From an uncultured Mycoplasmatota bacterium (lineage in GTDB: Bacteria; Bacillota_I; Bacilli_A; RF39; UBA660), in assembly GCA_946007485.1 (NCBI GenBank), contig CAMGAM010000048.1, positions 1 to 7,829 on the forward strand: 7,829 nucleotides of DNA. The letters run 5' to 3'. The notes under the pieces were generated by a model, which saw only the letters and a program-made list of their open reading frames with translations, made no database searches and had not been told where the DNA came from. The position numbers and the translations under genes are program-made. Positions 1 through 5,383 of the stretch are shown piece after piece (positions within the stretch are counted from its first letter, which is position 1; every line of letters begins with the position of its first letter).

Positions 1-217
1 AACTGATGCTCAAGCAAGAAGATTAGCTATAAGATATAAAAATGAAAATGGTGATAAAGAGTTTGTTCATACCCTTAACAATACTGTTGTTGCCTCTCCA
101 AGAATGTTAATAGCTTTCATTGAAAATAACTATAACGAAGATGGTAGTGTTAATATTCCTGAAGTATTAAGGCCATACATGGGTGGCAAAGAAAAATTAA
201 TTCCAAATAAAAGGTAG
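1..217 (+). CDS. serS: Seryl-tRNA synthetase, C-terminal end (partial)
   Basis: The gene is open at the left edge of the window and reads in the frame starting at base 2, giving about 71 residues before a TAG at 215-217. The product charges tRNA-Ser with serine in the cytoplasm. The visible part is the end of the class II catalytic core: a TDAQARRLAIRY segment, then HTLNNTVVASPR, which is motif 3 with its conserved Arg, then the family's usual ending VLRPYMGG. Many bacterial SerRS proteins read NGSGLAVGR at motif 3, so NNTVVASPR is a variant form. Only the last sixth or so of the protein is present. The stop lies 7 nt before the fmt start codon, so the two genes are probably cotranscribed. 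Identification is by family resemblance. Confidence 0.93.
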   Translation, partial: TDAQARRLAIRYKNENGDKEFVHTLNNTVVASPRMLIAFIENNYNEDGSVNIPEVLRPYMGGKEKLIPNKR

Positions 218-224
218 GTGTAAA

Positions 225-1160
225 ATGAAAAATTTAAAAGTAGTTTTCATGGGAACTCCTACTTTTTCTGTTCCTGTTCTAAAAGAATTAATCGAAAATT
301 GCAATGTCATTATGGTCGTATCTCAACCAGATAGAGAAAAAGATAGAAAAGGAAATTATCTAGAAACCCCTACTAAAAAGTTAGCTCTAGAGAATCATAT
401 TGAAATCTATCAACCCAATAAAATCAAAGATGAATATCAAAAAATTATCGATTTGCAACCGGATATTATTATTACCTGTGCTTATGGTCAAATTATTCCT
501 GAAGAATTACTAAATTATCCTAAATATGGATGTATCAATGTTCATGGATCACTTCTTCCTAAATTAAGAGGAGGAGCTCCTATTCATCATGCTATCATTA
601 ATGGTGATAAAACTACTGGTATAACTATTATGTATATGGATAAGTTAATGGACTCGGGAGATATTATTAGTCAGAAATCCATCCCAATTGATAAAGAAGA
701 TACTTTAGATACTATCTACGAAAAATTATCTCATCTAGGAGCCAATCTTTTAATCGAAACTTTACCAAGTATCATTGATGGTACCAATCAAAGGATCAAA
801 CAAGATCCAACTCTTGTCACTTTTGGTTACAATATCAAAAAAGAAGAAGAAAAAATTGATTTTCAAAACGATGTAGAAAGTGTCCATAACTTGATTCGTG
901 GCCTAAGCTCTATTCCCGGAGCATATTGCTTTCTAGATGATAAAAGATTAAAAGTATACCACAGCGAAATAACATCTATAAAAAGCGATAACATACCAGG
1001 AACAATAAGCAACATCGACAAAACTGGAATCTATGTTAATACTAAAGATTATCTTATCAAGTTAACAGATATTAAATTAGAAGGTAAAAAAAGATGTCTA
1101 GTAAAAGATTTTATTAATGGCATTAATCCTAAAGAATATGTTGGAAAGGTATTAAAATAA
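225..1160 (+). CDS. fmt: Methionyl-tRNA formyltransferase
   Basis: The 311-aa product has the usual family length and transfers a formyl group from 10-formyl-THF to Met-tRNAfMet for translation initiation. The N-terminal Rossmann-type domain starts with VFMGTPTFSVPVL. The catalytic set is intact: N105 and H107 in NVHGSLLP, followed by the RGGAPI signature, and D143 in LMDSGD. These match Asn106, His108 and Asp144 of the E. coli enzyme with an offset of one. The smaller C-terminal domain (about 205-311) contains IPGAY and the DDKRLKVY strand that helps hold the tRNA. The ATG is preceded by an AGGTAGGTG-like site. In many Firmicutes fmt sits beside def and rsmB; here it follows serS. Its TAA overlaps the next gene's ATG (TAATG), which suggests translational coupling. 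Confidence 0.97.
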   Translation: MKNLKVVFMGTPTFSVPVLKELIENCNVIMVVSQPDREKDRKGNYLETPTKKLALENHIEIYQPNKIKDEYQKIIDLQPDIIITCAYGQIIPEELLNYPKYGCINVHGSLLPKLRGGAPIHHAIINGDKTTGITIMYMDKLMDSGDIISQKSIPIDKEDTLDTIYEKLSHLGANLLIETLPSIIDGTNQRIKQDPTLVTFGYNIKKEEEKIDFQNDVESVHNLIRGLSSIPGAYCFLDDKRLKVYHSEITSIKSDNIPGTISNIDKTGIYVNTKDYLIKLTDIKLEGKKRCLVKDFINGINPKEYVGKVLK

Positions 1161-1816
1161 TGAAAGAATTTATGGAAAAATGGCAAAGCGATAAGCGATT
1201 TCAAATCAAAATTAAATTATTATTATATACAGTTTTTATTGTTATCGTTGCCATATATGCAATTTCACTTGATAATAGTAGCATTGACAACTTAGATCAA
1301 GACACCATAGATGAAATCAGTAATGAAGAATCTTCATCAAAAAATATTATTGATATCAATGACAATTATCACTATGTAGCAACTATCAATATAGATGATT
1401 CAGAATATCAATATACAATAATTAAAAAAGATAATCAAGAAACTATAATTAAAGAACATAATAATATCACAAGTAATTATTTATATAAAGATAATAATTA
1501 CTACCAACTAGAAGATGATACCTATATTTTAACAACCAAAGATAATATTTATGATGTAATTAATGAAAATTACCTTAACCTATCATCCATAAATAAATAT
1601 CTTGAAAAATCACAAAATAATAATAATCAATACTTAGTTTACTTAAAAGATATTATTTTAGGGGAGAGTAGTGAAGACTATTTTGTCATTTTGATAAACA
1701 ATAACAAAATATCAATTGATTATACACCTTTAATGAAACGCTTTAATAATTCCCTAAAAAAATTTAATGTCGATATCACAATCATCGAAGGATTAAATCA
1801 AAATATAGAAGAATAA
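1160..1816 (+). CDS. Unrecognised single-pass membrane-anchored protein, 218 aa
   Basis: I do not recognise this protein. It has a short basic N-terminus (residues 1-19, rich in Lys/Arg), one strong hydrophobic segment at about 19-37, and then about 180 residues very rich in Asn, Asp, Ile, Tyr and Ser. By the positive-inside rule the large part should lie outside the membrane. There is no cleavage-site pattern and no lipobox Cys, so the segment is probably an uncleaved anchor. The first part of the outer domain (about 38-60) is acidic and low in complexity. The rest alternates hydrophobic and polar residues as in a beta-rich fold (for example YHYVATINI and YFVILINNN). The ATG overlaps the fmt stop by one base and has GGAAAGG about 10 nt upstream. 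A second ATG lies four codons in. Its place behind serS-fmt suggests constant expression, but no function can be assigned. Confidence 0.82.
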   Translation: MKEFMEKWQSDKRFQIKIKLLLYTVFIVIVAIYAISLDNSSIDNLDQDTIDEISNEESSSKNIIDINDNYHYVATINIDDSEYQYTIIKKDNQETIIKEHNNITSNYLYKDNNYYQLEDDTYILTTKDNIYDVINENYLNLSSINKYLEKSQNNNNQYLVYLKDIILGESSEDYFVILINNNKISIDYTPLMKRFNNSLKKFNVDITIIEGLNQNIEE

Positions 1817-1832
1817 AGAAAGGTGGTTAATA

Positions 1833-1976
1833 ATGAAAAATAAAGAAAAAAAAGCAAGCAAAGAAAATAATAATACTGGAGTTATTACTTTAGTTATTTG
1901 CAGTATTATAACCATAGCAATAATTGTTGCATGCGTCTTTTTCCCAGATGAAATCTTTGGAATTTTCGCCCAATAA
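1833..1976 (+). CDS. Small single-pass membrane protein, 47 aa
   Basis: A short ORF begins at ATG 1833 with a strong AAAGGTGG ribosome binding site at 1819-1826 and ends with TAA at 1974-1976. The protein has a Lys-rich N-terminus (MKNKEKKASK), a spacer of Glu and Asn, one hydrophobic helix at about 16-37 (VITLVICSIITIAI and onward), and a short tail PDEIFGIFAQ. A cytoplasmic N-terminus and a single span are expected. It starts 16 nt after the 218-aa membrane protein, has a well-placed ribosome binding site and matches the surrounding codon use, so I regard it as real and as the last gene of the serS-fmt unit. No homology is recognised and no function is proposed. It might partner with the preceding membrane protein, but only the gene order suggests this. 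Confidence 0.72.
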   Translation: MKNKEKKASKENNNTGVITLVICSIITIAIIVACVFFPDEIFGIFAQ

Positions 1977-2025
1977 ATACAAAATAAAAAAATGTTAAAA
2001 AAATAAAAAAAATTATCAAAAAGTG

Positions 2026-2039
2026 TTGACAAATGTCAA
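2026..2039. repeat. Palindrome TTGACA-AA-TGTCAA over the -35 box
   Basis: Inverted 6-bp arms (2026-2031 and 2034-2039) are separated by two bases, and the left arm is the -35 hexamer itself. This could be an operator. It also places a TTGACA on the minus strand, 16 bp from a minus-strand GATAAT (2017 to 2012), so a divergent promoter is possible. The cognate regulator is not recognisable. Confidence 0.45.
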
Positions 2040-2054
2040 AATATATAATAAAAT
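2026..2054 (+). promoter_or_regulatory. SigA-type promoter for the 2061-2550 transcript
   Basis: A perfect -35 box TTGACA (2026-2031) is followed after 17 bp by TAAAAT (2049-2054), giving an expected start near 2061. Two further TATAAT hexamers lie at 2044-2049 and 2054-2059, but with poor spacings of 12 and 22 bp. This is the best promoter upstream of pgk. It lies after the last gene of the serS unit, so it defines a separate transcript. Confidence 0.75.
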
Positions 2055-2466
2055 ATAATTGCTTAGTAAGATACAAGAAGTCAACATACTAATATATGGT
2101 TGTCTATTGACAGCAATAGTTATAACTTACTATGGTATTGATTTTTTAAATCTTTATTGTATAAGTTATATTATAGTATATTAATAGTTGAATATGTATA
2201 GCATGAATTCTTCTAAAATGTAGAAGTCTTATCTGCGCTAAGTATATACAATTGTTATTGAGAAAGAAAACTCAAAAGATAAGAAACTTAACTAAATACT
2301 GATAATATTTAGGAAGAGTTATAATTATCATATTGTAAAATCTTATTATTAAAATAATTATTTATTGGATTTTAAAAAATCTAGAGATTTGTTTAATCGT
2401 TAATTATATTTAAATAATAGTTTTATCAATTATTAATTATAACGGTCAAGTTATTCACAAACTCGG

Positions 2467-2499
2467 ATCAATTCGTTTTATCAGAACGGTTGATTTTTG
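2467..2499 (+). terminator. Terminator-like hairpin inside the structured region
   Basis: ATCAA (2467-2471) pairs with TTGAT (2490-2494), and TCGTT (2473-2477) pairs with AACGG (2485-2489) including one G-T pair. This makes a 10-bp stem with one bulged T and a 7-nt loop, followed by TTTTG. It is weaker than the hairpin at 2516-2541 and may be part of the RNA fold rather than a terminator. Confidence 0.45.
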
Positions 2500-2515
2500 T
2501 TTATTATGAATATAT

Positions 2516-2550
2516 TAAGTGCAGTACAAATATTGCACTTATTTTATTTT
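2516..2550 (+). terminator. Intrinsic terminator just upstream of pgk
   Basis: TAAGTGCAGTA (2516-2526) pairs with TATTGCACTTA (2531-2541) in an 11-bp stem with one G-T pair and a CAAA loop. A TTTTATTTTT run follows. The stem ends 27 nt before the pgk ribosome binding site. It either ends a free-standing RNA or acts as the attenuator of the pgk-tpiA operon. Confidence 0.8.
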
Positions 2551-2567
2551 TATTATATAATTAAACT

Positions 2568-2575
2568 AGGTGATG
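2568..2575 (+). promoter_or_regulatory. Ribosome binding site that fixes the pgk start
   Basis: AGGTGATG matches the anti-Shine-Dalgarno end of 16S rRNA, with the AGG core 7 nt before ATG 2578. It decides for this start over the in-frame upstream ATG codons at 2497 and 2506, which have no such site and lie before the terminator hairpin. Confidence 0.85.
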
Positions 2576-2577
2576 AT

Positions 2578-3750
2578 ATGAAAAAAACTATAAAAGATTA
2601 TACTTATCGAGATAAAAAAGTACTTGTTAGATGTGATCTTAATGTTCCAATGGATGATAATTCTAATATTACTGATGATACTAGAATATTAGAAAGTCTA
2701 CAAACTATTAATTATTTAATTGATAATCAAGCTAAAATAATTATTCTTTCACATTTAGGAAAAATAAAAACAGCAGAAGATAAAAAACATAATACCTTAT
2801 ATCCTGTCTATTTAAAATTAAAAGAATTATTAGATACTAATGTTTATTTTTCTAAGGAAACTAGGGGAGAAGAACTTGAAGACAAAGTGTCTAAATTACA
2901 AAATGGTGAAGTATTATTAATTGAAAATACTAGATATGAAGATTATCCTGATAAATTAGAAAGTAGTTGTAATCAAAATCTTGCTAAATATTGGGCTAGT
3001 CTAGGAGATATATTTATTAATGATGCCTATGGTACTTGTCATAGAGCTCATGCATCTAATGTAGGCATTGCTACTTATCTACCTAGTGCCATAGGATTTC
3101 TTGTTGAAAAAGAGATAACTGCCATTGATAGTATCCTTAATGAAGATACTCATCCATATATTGCTATTATGGGTGGTAAAAAGATAAGTGATAAAACGCT
3201 AGTAATTGATAATCTTGTAAATAAATGTGATCAACTATTACTAGGAGGAGGTATGTGCTTTACTTTCTTGAAAGCAAAAGGTATTAATGTCGGATTATCT
3301 ATTGTAGACAATGATAATCTAGAGTACTGTCAAAAAATCTTATCAAAATATCAAGATAAAATCATTCTTCCTCTAGATATTATTACTCAAAATAAAGAAA
3401 TTAAAGATATTGATTCACTAACTGATGAAGATATCGGATATGATATTGGTCCTAAAACAATCGAATTATTCGAAAATATTTTATCAAAAGCCAAAAGAGT
3501 AATCATAAATGGACCAATGGGCATTTATGAAGATCCATCTTTCAAAAAAGGTACAGTTGCTATCTATGAAACTATTAAAAATCATCATATTAAAGCCCTA
3601 ATCGGTGGTGGAGATTCAGCTGCATCAGCTAATTTATTAGGTTATCATGACTGTTTCTATCACATCTCAACAGGTGGTGGAGCTACACTCGAATACCTAA
3701 GCGGTAAAGAATTACCAGGAATTACTTCCATTAGTGAGAGAGAAGGATAA
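2578..3750 (+). CDS. pgk: Phosphoglycerate kinase
   Basis: The 390-aa enzyme has normal family length and makes ATP and 3-phosphoglycerate from 1,3-bisphosphoglycerate and ADP in the cytoplasm. The N-terminal substrate domain shows VRCDLNVP (D20, N22), TDDTRI (R36), SHLG (H59), LLIENTRY (R119) and NDAYGTCHRAHAS (R156). The C-terminal nucleotide domain shows MGGKKISDK, LLLGGGM, NGPMGIYE (311-318), GGGDSAA (343-349) and ISTGGGATLEYL. The loop after SHLG reads KIKTAEDKK rather than the common RPKG form. The start at 2578 gives the expected N-terminus MKKTIKDYTYRDKKVLVR; the upstream in-frame extension would be hydrophobic and unlike the family. A terminator lies directly upstream, so expression may depend on readthrough of the 2061-2550 leader. 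Its stop is 2 nt from tpiA. Confidence 0.97.
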   Translation: MKKTIKDYTYRDKKVLVRCDLNVPMDDNSNITDDTRILESLQTINYLIDNQAKIIILSHLGKIKTAEDKKHNTLYPVYLKLKELLDTNVYFSKETRGEELEDKVSKLQNGEVLLIENTRYEDYPDKLESSCNQNLAKYWASLGDIFINDAYGTCHRAHASNVGIATYLPSAIGFLVEKEITAIDSILNEDTHPYIAIMGGKKISDKTLVIDNLVNKCDQLLLGGGMCFTFLKAKGINVGLSIVDNDNLEYCQKILSKYQDKIILPLDIITQNKEIKDIDSLTDEDIGYDIGPKTIELFENILSKAKRVIINGPMGIYEDPSFKKGTVAIYETIKNHHIKALIGGGDSAASANLLGYHDCFYHISTGGGATLEYLSGKELPGITSISEREG

Positions 3751-3752
3751 TT

Positions 3753-4421
3753 TTGAAAATAATAGTCTTAAATCATAAAATGAATCTCTATTATAATCAA
3801 ATAGATGAATATATTGAAAGAATAAATAAAATCAATAAAAATTTAATAATTGCACCATCAAATATCTACCTATTAGAATTTCTGAATAAATGCCATCATC
3901 AAGTTTCTAGTCAAGATATTTGTTATCTCGAAGAAGGAAATCATACTGGTAAAGTATCTTGGAGTCAAGTAAAGTCATTAGGAATAAAATATTCATTAAT
4001 TGGACATAGTGAAAAAAATGATGATTCAAATAAAATAAGAGCCAAATTAAAATCATGCTTAGAAAATGATATTATTCCTATATTATGCTTTGGTAATAAA
4101 ACTAAAGAAGAAGATATTACTAATGTTCTAGATAATATTAACATTTATGATCAAAGAATAATTTATGCATATGAACCTCTATATAATATTGCTAGTAATG
4201 ATCTTGATTATCAAGATATTGAGAATAATATTGATAAAATATATCAACATCTCGAATCAAAAAACATTATTAATCCCCAAATATTATATGGTGGTGGCAT
4301 AAATGTAAAAAATATAAATACTGTCTATCATATGAATAAAATAAAAGGAATAATGATAGGAAGTAAATCTAGTGATATAAATCAAATTGAACAAATATTA
4401 TTAAATATTAATGAGAAGTAA
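3753..4421 (+). CDS. tpiA: Triosephosphate isomerase, short and divergent, TTG start
   Basis: The 222-aa product is shorter than the usual 245-255 aa. It should interconvert dihydroxyacetone phosphate and glyceraldehyde 3-phosphate in the cytoplasm. The catalytic trio is present: K9 in NHKMN (usually NWKMN), H85 in IGHSEKN (usually GHSERR, with E87 kept), and E141 in YAYEPLYNIAS. The phosphate loops YGGGIN and IGSKSS are recognisable. The mobile lid normally reads PVWAIGTGK; here it is PLYNIASND, and GAFTGE has become GNHTGK. The start is TTG, with an AGAAGGAT site about 6 nt upstream. The next ATG (3780) would remove the catalytic Asn and Lys, so TTG is preferred. The 2-nt gap from pgk implies coupled translation. 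Function is likely, given the conserved trio and pgk neighbour, but the lid change is notable. Confidence 0.88.
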   Translation: MKIIVLNHKMNLYYNQIDEYIERINKINKNLIIAPSNIYLLEFLNKCHHQVSSQDICYLEEGNHTGKVSWSQVKSLGIKYSLIGHSEKNDDSNKIRAKLKSCLENDIIPILCFGNKTKEEDITNVLDNINIYDQRIIYAYEPLYNIASNDLDYQDIENNIDKIYQHLESKNIINPQILYGGGINVKNINTVYHMNKIKGIMIGSKSSDINQIEQILLNINEK

Positions 4422-4441
4422 AAAAATACTTCTCATTTTCT
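4410..4441 (+). terminator. Terminator of pgk-tpiA containing the tpiA stop codon
   Basis: An 11-bp perfect stem (4410-4420 with 4427-4437) has an A6 loop and a T-rich tail (TTTCTTT). The 5' arm includes the last tpiA codons and the first two bases of the TAA (4419-4421). A ribosome finishing tpiA would therefore cover the 5' arm. Confidence 0.88.
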
Positions 4442-4445
4442 TTAA

Positions 4446-4480
4446 ATCGACAACATTCGACACAGACATAGTACTATAAT
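4446..4480 (+). promoter_or_regulatory. spo0A promoter region with two tandem Spo0A boxes
   Basis: TTCGACA (4456-4462) is the exact reverse complement of the Spo0A box TGTCGAA. ATCGACA (4446-4452) matches it in 6 of 7 bases. The copies have the same orientation and start 10 bp apart, one helical turn, as expected for a Spo0A~P dimer on tandem boxes. A perfect -10 box TATAAT lies at 4475-4480, but there is no proper -35 at 17 bp. TCGACA at 4447-4452 lies 22 bp from the -10, a spacing like that of the Spo0A-activated spoIIG promoter. Positive autoregulation is the likely reading. Confidence 0.7.
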
Positions 4481-4508
4481 GAAAACATAAAGAAAGAAGG
4501 TAAATAAA

Positions 4509-5273
4509 ATGGAAAAAATAAGAGTTTTGATGATTGATGATAATATTGCTTTAACCGAAATGGTAAAAGAGTATTTTACAGATCATAAAAAAATTGAAGT
4601 AAGTCTATGTTGTAAAGATGGAGAAGAAGGATTAGATACGATTATCAATAAAGCTTCTGAGTATGATGTTATTTTACTTGATTTAGTTATGCCTAAAAAA
4701 GATGGCCTTTATATCTTGGAAGAATTAAATAAAAGAAAAATTGAGAAAAATATTATCGTAGAAACTTCATATAATGAACCTAATGTTATTAGAAAAGTAT
4801 CTGAATATGGTGTAAGTTATTATGTCTTAAAACCATTCGATTTAGTTGATTTAGAGAATAGAATAATCGAGGTATTTAATAGTGTTCAAGGAAAAACAAT
4901 TAATCTATATCACAGTAATCTTCAAATATCAATAACTAAAATGCTTCATGAACTAGGAATGCCTTCACATATAAAAGGTTATCAATATATTCGTGAAGGA
5001 GTAACTATGATTTATAATGACCCTGGATTAATCGGAGGCATTACTAAAGAATTATATCCTGAACTAGCTTCAAAATTTGATACGACAGTTTCAAGAGTAG
5101 AAAGAGCCATAAGACATGCTATTGAAGTAAGTTGGAATCGTGGTAATTGGGACTATATGGAAGAAATATTTGGTCATAGTGTTGATATTGACAAAGCCAA
5201 ACCAACTAATAGTGAATTCATAGTAACCGTCGCTGATAAATTGAGATTAGAATTAGCTAAGCAACCTGCTTAG
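4509..5273 (+). CDS. spo0A: Sporulation master regulator Spo0A
   Basis: This 254-aa response regulator controls entry into sporulation. The receiver domain (about 3-125) has the acidic pair D10/D11, phosphoacceptor D58 in LLDLVMPKKDG, T86 as the switch residue and K108 in LKPF. These equal D10, D11, D56, T84 and K106 of Bacillus subtilis Spo0A. A short linker leads to the Spo0A_C DNA-binding domain (about 140-248), with HIKGY, ITKELYP, the recognition-helix region SRVERAIRHAIEVSW and KPTNSEFI all strongly conserved. AAGAAGG at 4494-4500 is the ribosome binding site. spo0A normally follows spoIVB, but here it stands alone between tpiA and rpsD. Tandem Spo0A boxes upstream suggest autoregulation. 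The intact phosphorylation and DNA-binding residues indicate a working protein. Confidence 0.97.
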   Translation: MEKIRVLMIDDNIALTEMVKEYFTDHKKIEVSLCCKDGEEGLDTIINKASEYDVILLDLVMPKKDGLYILEELNKRKIEKNIIVETSYNEPNVIRKVSEYGVSYYVLKPFDLVDLENRIIEVFNSVQGKTINLYHSNLQISITKMLHELGMPSHIKGYQYIREGVTMIYNDPGLIGGITKELYPELASKFDTTVSRVERAIRHAIEVSWNRGNWDYMEEIFGHSVDIDKAKPTNSEFIVTVADKLRLELAKQPA

Positions 5274-5280
5274 TTTTTCT
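5255..5280 (+). terminator. spo0A terminator overlapping the coding end
   Basis: CTAAGCA (5257-5263) pairs with TGCTTAG (5267-5273) over a 3-nt loop, extendable by a G-T and an A-T pair at 5255-5256/5274-5275. TTTTTCT follows. The 3' arm includes the spo0A stop codon TAG (5271-5273). Confidence 0.78.
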
Positions 5281-5340
5281 ATGTCATGATAACTAAAAAT
5301 AAAATTATAATTTATATATTATAATATCATCAATAAACAA

Positions 5341-5371
5341 TTAAAAAAGATAGAACAAAATATTCTATCTT
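5341..5371 (-). terminator. rpsD terminator
   Basis: AAGATAGAA (5347-5355) and TTCTATCTT (5363-5371) form a 9-bp stem with a 7-nt loop. Read on the minus strand it is followed by TTTTTTAA (5346 to 5341), as expected for a terminator 12 bases after the rpsD stop. There is no T run on the plus-strand side. Confidence 0.82.
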
Positions 5372-5383
5372 CTAAATAACTAA

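Larger units (their letters stand above)
2061..2550 (+). ncRNA. Candidate structured noncoding RNA or long pgk leader
   Basis: This part of the 600-nt gene-free stretch has no convincing ORF but many compatible helices. A closing stem pairs 2063-2070 with 2287-2295 (8 bp, one bulge). Inside it, 2081-2091 pairs with 2174-2191 (11 bp around a 7-nt bulge) and encloses two hairpins: 2104-2109/2114-2119 and 2121-2129/2162-2170 (9 bp). Next come hairpin 2210-2214/2222-2226 and, directly abutting it, stem 2227-2234/2277-2284 (8 bp), capped by 2258-2262/2271-2275. Hairpin 2292-2298/2306-2312 (7 bp) uses bases of the closing stem, so the two are alternatives. Further 3', 2398-2406 pairs with 2434-2444. 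A promoter precedes the region and terminators end it. I find no signature of tmRNA, RNase P RNA, 6S RNA or a T-box. AT-rich DNA folds easily by chance, so this stays a candidate. Confidence 0.55.

Noticed and set aside
1793..2032. 79-aa minus-strand ORF
   Set aside because: It is the reverse shadow of the 47-aa gene and the poly-A stretch, a low-complexity Phe/Leu/Ile product without a ribosome binding site.
2107..2136. Second promoter TTGACA-N18-TATGGT
   Set aside because: The TTGACA is explained by hairpin 2104-2119 and the -10 is poor. It is possible but not supported enough to list.
2061..2550. T-box or other known riboswitch, tmRNA, RNase P RNA or 6S RNA
   Set aside because: The T-box core (GGTGGNACC), the RNase P GAGGAAAGTCC-type core, the tmRNA ends with their T-loop, and the 6S layout were all looked for and not found.
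2533..2561. Promoter TTGCAC-N17-TATAAT directly before pgk
   Set aside because: The -35 matches only 3 of 6 bases and overlaps the terminator. The start would fall on the ribosome binding site, leaving almost no leader.
2497..2577. 27-residue N-terminal extension of pgk from ATG 2497 (or ATG 2506)
   Set aside because: It is hydrophobic and unlike any PGK, has no ribosome binding site, and runs through the terminator hairpin. ATG 2578 has AGGTGATG in place.
5304..5325. AT-only inverted repeat between spo0A and rpsD
   Set aside because: It consists of TTATAA repeats in AT-rich DNA and has no T tail or GC pairs. Separate, better terminators already serve both genes.
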